Positions 1-7,875 of a DNA stretch of 14,900 nt are shown here, piece after piece. The notes under the pieces are model-generated. The model worked only from the letters and a program-made list of their open reading frames with translations, had not been told where the DNA came from and made no database searches. The translations under genes and the position numbers were made by a program. Position 1 is the stretch's first letter. Each line of letters begins with the position of its first letter. Origin of the DNA: Candidatus Villigracilis saccharophilus (GTDB lineage Bacteria; Chloroflexota; Anaerolineae; Anaerolineales; Villigracilaceae); the NCBI GenBank assembly GCA_016709305.1, contig JADJNA010000059.1:1-14900 (forward strand), written 5' to 3'.

Positions 1-960
1 CATTACATATTGATTCACCGCACCAAAGCGGTATTTGTATTCTTCATCGCCGCGCATGAAATCAAATTCCCATGGCGTTTGGTCTCGCAGGCCCACTGTA
101 AACGCAGACCGAGCAAGACCCAGCCGGGAAAGATCCATAAAACGCGGTTGACGCCGGCAGTATAACCCCATAATTTATTGTTGTAATCAAATTTAAGCGC
201 GGCCGCAATACGCTGACCATCCGCTTCTAAGAGGTGCCAGCCAAAGCCACGCCGTTCTCTGCGCGGTGCGGATCACAGCCCGCATTTGATTGCGCATGGG
301 GCTCGCCGCAAAAGCCCGCCTTGCCCGGGTCCTGTTCCATCCAACCGAGAAAGGCGGTCTATTTCAGCATCCACATCAACCATATCGGAGACAGAACCAG
401 CGCACACCGCGTCCACTTTCTTCGGCGCGGCGCATTTTGCGGCGGATCTCGTGGGGTTGCTTCTTTTCGACGCGCGAAAGATATTCTCTTCTCGAAGTCG
501 CCGTTCAATGCAATGCGCGGCGTGGACGGTAGATCTCTTCGAGATGAGTCCAGCCGCGTTTGGCGGCTTCATCTGAAGGGCGATTAATGTGGTGGATGCA
601 CCGGGCATGTTATAAATTAATCGACAGCGCAGTTTTTTATCGGTTAAGGTTGAGGCGAGAAAACTGGTAACGGGCACCAGAAGAAGCTGGTACAATTTGA
701 CCAGCATGTACGATCAGGTCAAGATAATCGGATATTTCAATACCGTCATTCAGCGTTTGGCGCCTGCCGTACCGTCATATTCCGCAATGGCGAGCGGTGC
801 GATGCCAACCAGTTTTTTCATCCGCGGGCGCTGACGAGCACCAGTTCAGACCGAAGTCCATTCTCCGCCGCCGCGATGCTCCCACCAGACGCGTTGATAT
901 TCATGGCGCAAAAAAGGGCTATCGCTGATCGAACCTTACAACAGGTTGTCTCGATCTCCT
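1..960 (-). pseudogene. CelD/BcsL-like GNAT N-acetyltransferase, frame-disrupted and cut by the left edge
   Basis: Read on the minus strand with frame switches, this stretch gives one continuous acetyltransferase of the CelD/BcsL (Acetyltransf_6, FemAB-like) type. Seen N- to C-terminal: SDSPFLRHEYQRVWWEH near 870-925, KLVGIAPLAIAEYDG near 755-810, ISDYLDLIV near 710-735, SDMVDVDAEID near 360-400, AAALKFDYNNKLWGYTAGVN near 150-215, and DFMRGDEEYKYRFGA near 15-60. The last is the typical C-terminal block of this fold, so little is missing beyond the edge. The frame must change many times; for example, restoring one C in two CC pairs near 140-155 turns the local reading into NPRFMDLSPGW. Family members transfer acyl groups in polysaccharide or cell-wall metabolism; the substrate here cannot be told. 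The start is unclear (an ATG at 1017-1019 is possible), and a 13-A run (979-991) lies near the N-terminus. The family call is fairly secure; whether the gene is truly dead or badly sequenced is not. Confidence 0.6.
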
Positions 961-1039
961 GTGAATCAATTTCTGTAGAAAAAAAAAAAAACAGAAAATC
1001 ATTGTGAAGTATATTTCATGGCCGCCGAATTTTACCAGT

Positions 1040-1045
1040 TATAAT
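1040..1045 (+). promoter_or_regulatory. Possible -10 box (TATAAT) just before the PP2C-like gene
   Basis: A perfect TATAAT ends three bases before the GTG at 1049 and one base before an ATG at 1047. There is no Shine-Dalgarno sequence, so if this is the promoter the transcript would be leaderless or nearly so. No clear -35 box was seen. The frame is disturbed here, which makes the exact start uncertain. Confidence 0.3.
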
Positions 1046-1048
1046 GAT

Positions 1049-3580
1049 GTGAAAACGCAAAAACTGAACTTTGGATTGGAAAAGTGGGGATGCCTTGGCG
1101 TTCCTGCAAACCCGTCAGGCTTGACATGCGCTCAGGGATCACCCTTACATGACTCGATCTAACACTATCACCGCTGCACCGCATCAACGGACAGGATATC
1201 GCCAGCCTGCCCGGGCTTGGTTTTGCAATATCCGCCGCGCTACCCGGCGCGGGCGCGCGATCAGACCGCCTGGTTGTGTATTTGCTTCGGATCCGCACCG
1301 CTGTTTTTCCACATCCGAATATATGCAGGTCGCGCAGGATGCCGCGAACATATTTTCCAAACCCGGCGCACACCGGCCAGGCAAAAGCATGCCGCGCCGC
1401 AAACCGAATTCGGTAAACAAGACCCCGCTTGAACGCAACATGAAGTCCACCTCGCGCGGTCAATACGCGGTCGGCTGGCTCGTACCAGGAGCACTGCGCG
1501 ATTCTGCCGACCCCTCTCCATGAGCGGCCCTGCATGCATGCGTATGTGTACGGTCAAATGAACACGTCAGATCCACGAGCCGAACGTATCGGGTAAAGGG
1601 CTGGCACTTAACCACCATTAATATCCATTACACACAAACCCAATTGAGCGCGGGGATCGTTTGATCTTTTGGGAGAGCGCCCAGCGCCTGGGACAGTACC
1701 TTGGCGCGCTGACACGACCTTCATTATAGCCCCGCACCACCGATTAAAGTCCCCGACCAGCGCCGATCTTAACGCGGTCCTGATTCAGGCATCGGATGGC
1801 AGCGGGAATTTAGAATCTCCCTGAAAGCGGATGTCCAATCAAAAGAGATGTCAAGTTGGAAACGCCAGCGCCCGCGGACTTAAGCCCGAAGCAGACTGTG
1901 CAAAATGAAACACTCCCCGCCCCAGAAGAAGATCTCTGCCCCCGCGCTGACGCGCATCTTGTTCAAGCATCCAGGTACACCATCCCTCCGCAAAAGGAAG
2001 AAATCACGTTGCGGAAGAGGGTCGCGAAAACCCATCAAAAGACCAGCTGCGTGTTACCGCGACGCGCGCATTCCCGCGTCCATTCCAAGAGCCCAGGTGC
2101 CGAAGCAACCCGTCGCGATCGAATCAGAGACCGAAGGACTTGAACCGTCCGCGGAGGTGGAAATCCTGCCCGCGCTCGAAAAATCGTCGAGCCGGTAAGA
2201 ACCAGGCAGCCAAGAACCCGCCGCGAGACCCCCGCGTGGACCCGGCAAACAGCCGTTGGCCGCAAACGGCAACTCAATCAACACGCCGTTCTAAACACTG
2301 AATCCGGCAACAGACCACGAATTTCCTGCCGCGTTTAATGCTTCAGCCGTGAGATGGTACTCAGACCAACGCGCCATCCACAACCATCATGATGTTCATG
2401 GCCATCCCAATCCCATTGATGGCGGTTAGGAGATCGCCAGTGTGGTTTACCTGCGCTACGGCAGAAGTCAGCAGTACGAAACCTACCGCGCAGGCGAACG
2501 AGATGAAGAACTGCGCCCTTGCGTCGACCGGACCCGGTGGAACAACGCAATGCCGGGGAAATGGGATCAACAGCGTTAATATTGCAGAGTCGCACCGCGA
2601 AACCTCAGACACGATCACGCTTCGCCAGGAAGCCGACGCCAACCTTGACCGATTATTAGGCATCACGCGTCCGTAATTCAACCCGGCCTGTGCAGGATCG
2701 GCATAGATATCAGCCGTACGGCCGCCAATGAAGTGGATCTGTATCTGCTCAACGCTGTGAACTGCGAAGTTGCGCGCTGTGCCGGTAAAAAGCGGCCACG
2801 GGTTTGAAGTGGAATACCAAATCCAATTCCAAAGCCAGGCGCGTACGACCGCGTAACGGTCGGTCCGCCAGACATGCTTGCGCTGCCAAACCCAACCTCG
2901 ATCAATGCCACGGTACTTGGCGTTGACGCAACCGGGAACCTTTACATTGCGCCCCGAACAAGTGGCGCAAGCCATTCCCCCTGCCGATCCCGGATACCAA
3001 CTGGGACGTGTCACAGCCTTCGTTTTGGATGCGGAAATCTTTATACTGGATGCGCCTGCCCGCGCAGTATGGGTATATACCGGCGAAGACACCGCATTCA
3101 TCGACCCAGCCGTACTTTTCTTTGGCGGACAAACTCCCGAGGTACGGATGTGATCGACCTGTCGTTGTGAGCGGCGATAATCTGTATATGCTGCACGCGG
3201 ACGGACATCTGTCAACCCGTTCATTGTGCCGTATCCCGTCTGTCTCCACCCGCTTGTCAGGACCCAAAACCCCGGCGACATTAATACGTTCCCGGCTTAC
3301 GGTGACAATGACCTGTCTGCCGGCAATGAATTTCACGCAATTGCTGTTCACTGCCCTGCCAGATCAATCAATTTCCTGCTCAATGCAGATGCGACACAAC
3401 ACAGGGCGTTTTCCGCTTTACGCCGCGCCCTCGAGTTATATGAACCAATTCCGCCCGACAACAGGAAACGCAAATCCAATCCCAAGCGGGCAGCCGATCG
3501 GGGCGATCACGGTCGGCACAAATCATGTCTTATATCTGGCAGTTGACGGTCAGGTCTATTTTGCGAACGACATGCCTTGA
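1049..3580 (+). pseudogene. PP2C-like domain + linker + membrane segment + propeller-like domain, frame-disrupted
   Basis: Joining plus-strand frames gives one protein of roughly 800 residues. Visible blocks: KTQKLNFGLEKWG (1052-1090), NMKSTSRGQYAVGWLV (1438-1485), CMHAYVYGQMN (1531-1563), RQIHEPNVSGKGLALN (near 1567-1615), INIHYTQTQLSAG then DRLIFWESAQRLGQ (1618-1696), DLNAVLIQASDGSGNLE (1765-1815). The order of a self-display strand, a GDRLIF strand and a closing NAVLIQ strand recalls a PP2C/PPM phosphatase fold, but the metal-binding aspartates were not found, so it may be degenerate. A Lys/Pro/Glu-rich linker follows (about 1850-2300), then a hydrophobic segment near 2390-2450, ending in VVYLRYGRSQQYETY. 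Next are INSVNIAESHRETSDTITLR (2567-2626), EVDLYLLNAVNCEVAR, SINATVLGVDATGNLYIA (2899-2952), ILDAPARAVWVYTGED and GAITVGTNHVLYLAVDGQVY, with short beta-blade-like repeats. It ends at TGA 3578-3580. I infer a membrane protein with a cytoplasmic PP2C-like part and an outer propeller-like part. Confidence 0.5.
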
Positions 3581-3603
3581 GTTTGACCAGCAGGGAAATA
3601 TTT

Positions 3604-4598
3604 ATGAACAATTTCTTTGGCGCGCTCTCAAAACTTTTTAAACCAAAATATCCGCCAGACAGCATCTCTGAACCCGCCCAGATCACAAAAAGCAAGGTGC
3701 TGGTGATCGTGTACGATCCCTGTGATGGATAAGACGACGGGCAAGACGCTCTCACAGCAGATGACTTCCGGTACCGCACCAGACCCGGTCAACGGATTTA
3801 TCGCTGACCTGACTCAGATCAGTGGCGGCCTGGCGCGTTATGAGATCGTTCAACGCGTACACGTTGATGAGTTCCCCGCAAAAACAGACGGCTACCGCTA
3901 CACCCCGGAAATTTATATGAATGTCCTGCGCGGAACAGTCCCGCCGCACATGCCCCAGGAAGTGGATTACAACGCCATCATCAGCCAATTCAATATTTTA
4001 CAGCGCGTGGCAAGGAATGAAATTGATGAAGTCTGGACTTTTGGTTTTCCGCACGCGGGTTTTTACGAATCCACCATGCGGCGGACCGGGCGCTTTCTGG
4101 TGCAACGCGCCTCCGTTGAAGAACACTGAAGCCAGCAAGCGCCGTTTCGTGATCATGGGATTTTCATTTGAAAGATATATCGGCGAAATGCTGGAGGCGT
4201 ACGGCCACCGCGCAGAATCGATCATGGATAGGCTTTCAGCATCAAGCGGCGATGCGAATTTACGGAAACGCTTCATCCGATATGAAAAGTCCGCGCCCGG
4301 TAAAGCCGCGTGCGGAACATCCATTTTGCACCCAACAGCCAGCAGGATTACGACTGGAACAATCTGACTCAGGTCAAAAGCGAATGCTATGACCGGCAAT
4401 TGAACTTCCCGAACTTCAAAGGGGATGTGCGGTGGTTGATCCATCCGAATGGGGCAACGGTGAATTCGAGCGCACCACAAGTGGTGGTTCAATCATTTTC
4501 CGCGCGTCGCAGGGCGCAAGAATGGGATCCACAACAATTGGTGGCAGTATGTGGTTGCGCCGCAAAATATCGTGATCTATAAAGGTTGCCAGATCTGA
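3604..4598 (+). pseudogene. Conserved protein of unknown function, frame-disrupted
   Basis: The ATG at 3604 has an AGGG eight bases upstream and lies 23 bp after the preceding gene, suggesting one transcript. The N-terminal piece is MNNFFGALSKLFKPKYPPDS through VLVIVYDP. The frame breaks in a CCC run near 3718-3721, and MDKTTGKTLSQQ continues (3725 on). Further blocks are VNGFIADLTQISGGLARYEI, YRYTPEIYMNVLRGTVPPHM, YNAIISQFNILQRVA, then after a shift near 4080 GGPGAFWCNAPPLKNTEASK and RRFVIMGFSFERYIGEMLEA. Shifts near 4312 and 4430-4540 lead to NIHFAPNSQQDYDWNNLTQV and WQYVVAPQNIVIYKGCQI, ending at TGA 4596-4598. The joined product is about 330 residues, rich in Trp, Tyr and Asn, with no signal peptide or membrane segment seen. 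I recall similar conserved hypothetical proteins but know no function. The last 22 bp overlap the 3' end of the convergent methyltransferase gene. Confidence 0.5.
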
Positions 4599-5281
4599 TA
4601 CAGCCCCAAGTTCCCGCCATCGCCATCGGATAAAAAGAATTCGATCACACGCATCTCAGCTTGCTCTGCCAACCCAAGCAGTTCCTCAACTGAGAATTGA
4701 TGCGCGTAACGCAAGCCTTCTCCCCGCTTCGCCAGTCCAATAAATAATCACCTCATCCAGATCATTCACCAGGCCAACCCTATCCCAGGGTTGGATACTG
4801 CGGACTTGAGTTTTTCACTATTCAAGAACTGCCAATTGGACAGAATAAATTTCCCGTCTTTGTTCAACAATTTGCGAACTGTTTTCAAAATATCCAAACG
4901 TATTTCAACGGATGGAATATGATGCAGGGTTGCGAACATGGTAATGACCGACCACTGTCCACTGTCCACCGACCACTGTGACAGCTTAGCAAGATCAACT
5001 TCACGGAACTCCACCCCGGGCGCGGATTCTGCGTCTCGAAGCAGGGGCAGACTAAAGTCCAACCCGAGCAGCGCTGCTTTGTGACCACGCACACTCAACT
5101 CGCGCAGAAAATGTCCATTGCCGCAGCCCAGATCCAAAACTGAGACATCATTGGAAATCGTTTCAAGGATTTTCTTTACACCGGGCTGTAAGCGCTGACG
5201 CGTGGCTGAAAATGACTCTCCAAACCGGTTATAAAATTCATGGTTAAGCTTAAGTAATCGTTCGGTGGCGGCGGAATTCAT
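4577..5281 (-). CDS. Trm9-like class I SAM-dependent methyltransferase, C-terminal part frame-disrupted
   Basis: The chosen start is ATG 5281-5279 (MNSAATERLLKLN); an upstream in-frame ATG at 5311 would overlap the promoter boxes. The N-terminal HEFYNRFGESFSATRQR (residues 14-30) resembles the conserved entry of Trm9/ALKBH8-type tRNA methyltransferases. The SAM-binding motif VLDLGCGNG is at 48-56, the acidic strand-2 end GLDFS at 73-77, and MFATLHHIP at 115-123. The open frame stops at about residue 171, but shifts near 4795, 4770 and 4725 restore GDYLLDWRSGEK, GLRYAHQFSVEELLGLAEQA and GDGGNLGLYQIW, ending at TAG 4577. The corrected length of about 235 residues suits the family, and the RYAHQFSVEEL block is like the Trm9 C-terminal tail. 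By family, the substrate would be cm5U at the tRNA wobble position; that is inferred mainly from resemblance and from the divergent elp3. A general small-molecule methyltransferase remains possible. A heptamer repeat is inserted at residues 102-112. Confidence 0.6.
4949..4976 (-). repeat. Four tandem heptamers inside the methyltransferase gene
   Basis: Read on the minus strand there are four 7-bp units, GTGGTCG, GTGGACA, GTGGACA and GTGGTCG, with partial units on both sides. They encode QWSVDSGQWSV in frame, between the predicted strand carrying EFREVDLAKL and the MFATLHH strand. This resembles the short tandemly repeated heptamers known from cyanobacterial and some other bacterial genomes. 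Confidence 0.7.
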
Positions 5282-5287
5282 AGCCAC

Positions 5288-5303
5288 ATTATAAAGGTAT
5301 AAT
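5288..5303. promoter_or_regulatory. Symmetric divergent promoter of the methyltransferase and elp3
   Basis: ATTATA-AAGG-TATAAT places a perfect -10 box on each strand (minus 5293-5288, plus 5298-5303), only four bases apart. The minus box lies six bases before the methyltransferase ATG, which fits a leaderless transcript. The plus box would start RNA near 5310, giving elp3 a leader of about 28 bases. A weak AAGG at 5323-5326 is the only Shine-Dalgarno candidate for elp3. No good -35 boxes were seen on either side. The two polymerases could not bind together, so expression would be shared or alternating. This is inferred from sequence only. Confidence 0.5.
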
Positions 5304-5337
5304 CCACGCACGTTATCGGTATAAGGTCTACTATCTC

Positions 5338-6984
5338 ATGGAAATCTCTGAAAGAAGACAACGCTGGAAAAAATTTAACATCCTCACGCCGGAGAAACTT
5401 GCGCTGGCGCATATTGTGCTGGATGAGATCCGTGAAGGCAGTGACGTGATGCGCGCGTTGCGAACGCATCCGCTCGAAAATGGGGAAGGCTATCTAACAA
5501 AAGCCGCGCTGGTTGCCGCTTATAACCAAATGGTGGAAGCGGGCACGATCAAACCTGATCAAGTTCTGCTTGAAAGAATCCGCATGAAACCTATGCGCAC
5601 CCTTTCAGGCGTGACGACGGTCACAGTTTTAACCAAGCCATATCCGTGCCCGGGCAAATGCATCTTCTGCCCCACTGATGTGCGCATGCCCAAGAGTTAT
5701 CTGCCCGATGAGCCCGGCGCGATGCGCGCACTTGAACATCAATTTGATCCATACGAACAAGTTCACGCGCGGATTCGCGCGCTGGAAAATTTGGGGCATC
5801 CCACAGACAAGATCGAGTTGCTGATCCTCGGCGGCACATGGTCATCCTATCGGCGTGATTATCAGGAGTGGTTCATCAAGCGCTGTTTTGATGCGATGAA
5901 CGAACCTGAAAGAGGCGCGCTTCGAGACCATGCTGATAAATTGGAAACTTCCGGCGTGGATATTGCGCAGGCGCAGGCTGTCAATGAAACAACATCCCAC
6001 CGCAATGTGGGTCTCGTGATCGAGACCCGCCCCGATGAAATCAATCCAGATGAATTGCGCTGGCTGCGTCACCTGGGCGTGACCAAGGTTCAGATGGGCG
6101 CGCAAAGTTTTGACGACCATATTCTGGAGATCAACAAGCGCGGACACGATGTCGAATCAACACGCAAGGCCACAGCCTTACTGCGCGCCGCTGGATTCAA
6201 GATCGTGCTGCATTGGATGCCGAATCTGCTGGGCGCGACTCCTGAATCAGACCGCGCGGACTTCGCCAAACTGTGGGCTGATTTTTGTCCCGACGAAATA
6301 AAGATCTACCCGAATCAATTACTTGCCAATGCCGAGTTGTACGAATACTGGCAGCGCGGAGAATTTCATCCATATACGACAGACGAATTGGTTGATCTGA
6401 TCGCAGACATCAAACCAACCATTCCGCGCTATTGCAGAGTCAATCGCGTCATCCGCGATATTCCTGGCAACAATGTAGTGGAAGGAAACACACGCACCAG
6501 TCTGCGGCAGGATATTCAGGCGATCATGAAAACACGCGGCACGCACTGTCAGTGTGTACGCTGTCGTGAAGTGCGCGGCAAAACAGTGGAAGCGGAATCC
6601 CTGCGCCTCAATGACCTCACGTATCAAGCTGGCTCAGCCGAGGAACATTTCATTTCCTTCGTCACACCGGAAGATGGACTCGCGGGTTTTATCCGCTTGT
6701 CACTGCCTGCCAAAAATGCGACTCTGACAGGCATGTCTGACCTCGACAATGCGGCGCTCATCCGCGAGGTGCATGTGTACGGACAATCGCTCGAAGTCGG
6801 CTCAGAAAAAACCGGCGCCGCGCAACATACAGGTCTTGGCACACGTCTGCTCGAAGAAGCGGAAAACGCAGCCCGCAAAAAGGGTTTTTCCCGCATGGCT
6901 GTCATCTCCGCCATTGGCACCCGTCACTATTATATGGATCGCGGTTTTGAACGCGGTGAGTATTATTTGGTGAAGAAGATATAA
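5338..6984 (+). CDS. elp3: Elp3-type tRNA uridine(34) acetyltransferase/radical SAM enzyme
   Basis: This intact 548-residue protein has the full Elp3 layout. Residues 1-90 form the N-terminal tRNA-binding part. The radical SAM core carries the cluster motif PCPGKCIFCP (Cys104, Cys108, Cys111), followed by TDVRMPKSYLPDEPGAMRAL, LILGGTWSSY (162-171), LVIETRPDEI (226-235) and VQMGAQSFDD (251-260). A small cysteine site CQCVRC (404-409) matches the zinc-binding loop. The C-terminal GNAT domain shows REVHVYG (476-482), the acetyl-CoA loop QHTGLGTRLL (496-505), and GTRHYYMDRGF near 527-537. Known Elp3 proteins use acetyl-CoA and a SAM radical to put a carboxymethyl group on wobble U34 of tRNA; some bacteria and archaea carry Elp3 without other Elongator subunits. 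The ATG at 5338 is chosen because a plausible -10 box lies just upstream. The divergent neighbour resembles Trm9, the next enzyme of the eukaryotic pathway. Confidence 0.93.
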   Translation: MEISERRQRWKKFNILTPEKLALAHIVLDEIREGSDVMRALRTHPLENGEGYLTKAALVAAYNQMVEAGTIKPDQVLLERIRMKPMRTLSGVTTVTVLTKPYPCPGKCIFCPTDVRMPKSYLPDEPGAMRALEHQFDPYEQVHARIRALENLGHPTDKIELLILGGTWSSYRRDYQEWFIKRCFDAMNEPERGALRDHADKLETSGVDIAQAQAVNETTSHRNVGLVIETRPDEINPDELRWLRHLGVTKVQMGAQSFDDHILEINKRGHDVESTRKATALLRAAGFKIVLHWMPNLLGATPESDRADFAKLWADFCPDEIKIYPNQLLANAELYEYWQRGEFHPYTTDELVDLIADIKPTIPRYCRVNRVIRDIPGNNVVEGNTRTSLRQDIQAIMKTRGTHCQCVRCREVRGKTVEAESLRLNDLTYQAGSAEEHFISFVTPEDGLAGFIRLSLPAKNATLTGMSDLDNAALIREVHVYGQSLEVGSEKTGAAQHTGLGTRLLEEAENAARKKGFSRMAVISAIGTRHYYMDRGFERGEYYLVKKI

Positions 6985-7000
6985 ACCCATTTACCACGAA

Positions 7001-7875
7001 GTGTCACCAAACACTGGATCATCTTCATCACCCTTGGAATCATCTGGAGTTCATCCTTCCTCTGGATCAAGATCGCCATCGAAGAAATGGGACCGATGAC
7101 TCTGGTTGCCTATCGGGTGTTGTTTGGATTGTTATTTGGTATTGCAGTCATTCTTATTCAACGCGAGAAAATGCCTCGTACTTTAAAAGCATGGACTCCC
7201 CTGCTCGTATTAGGATTAACCAATGTCGCCATTCCATTCTTTCTGATCTCATGGGGAGAAAAAACGATCGACTCGGGTGTCGCTTCCATTTTAGATGCGA
7301 CCGTTCCGCTCTTTACGATCGTCGTTGCACACTTCCTTTTGCATGATGACAAAATGACCGTGCAAAAAGTTGTCGGGCTGCTGATCGGCTTTGCGGGTGT
7401 CGTGGTTCTCATGAGCAAGGACATCGGCTCTTCGGCTGGCTCCTTACTTGGACAAGGCGCAGTCATCCTGGCATCGGCATTTTACGCAGGCAGTTCGATC
7501 TATGCCCGCAAATTTACAGAAGACACACCGGGAATTTTCAGAAGCATGGGACCGCTCGTCTCCGCCACCGCAGTCATGTGGCTGGCCTCCTTCTTTTTTG
7601 AAGCGCCTGTAAAAGTCCCCGATCAATCCATTATTTGGATTGCCCTGCTCTGGCTGGGTATTCTTGGATCAGGTGTTGCTTTCGTAATGGTTTTCTATCT
7701 TATCCACGAGATCGGCCCGACCCGCACGACCATGGTCACCTATCTATTTCCACTAGGCGGCGTGACCCTTGGCGTGATCTTCCTGCATGAAACACTAACC
7801 TGGGAAATCGTCGTCGGAGCCGCCCTCATCCTCGCCAGTCTTGTTGTTGCAAATTGGAGTTCTAAAGAATCATGA
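7001..7875 (+). CDS. EamA/DMT-family transporter
   Basis: This is a hydrophobic protein with two EamA halves and about ten membrane segments, placing it in the drug/metabolite transporter superfamily. The substrate is unknown. The first obvious ATG (7087) lies inside the first membrane helix; upstream codons from 7018 read IIFITLGIIWSSSFLWIKIA, the normal N-terminal helix of this family. No in-frame start exists there, but adding one A to the AAA run at 7009-7011 links GTG 7001 as MSPKHWII, giving 291 residues, the usual length. I therefore propose a one-base loss near 7010. Typical blocks are GPMTLVAYRVLFGL, ISWGEKTIDSGVASILDATVP, and FLHETLTWEIVVGAALILAS at the end. It starts 16 bp after elp3, and its stop overlaps the era start (ATGA at 7872-7875), so the three genes look like one operon. 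Confidence 0.85.

Noticed and set aside
979..991. Run of 13 A as a possible terminator or phase-variable tract
   Set aside because: It lies near the N-terminus of a frame-damaged gene in an error-prone stretch, so its length cannot be trusted; no hairpin precedes it.
1032..1535. 167-residue minus-strand open frame
   Set aside because: Cys/Arg-rich antisense reading of the broken plus-strand gene; no recognisable block.
2361..3281. 306-residue minus-strand open frame, the longest in the left part
   Set aside because: It is low in protein-like character, while the plus-strand frames of the same DNA give coherent blocks (SINATVLGVDATGNLYIA, INSVNIAESHRETSD). It is a shadow of the broken plus gene.
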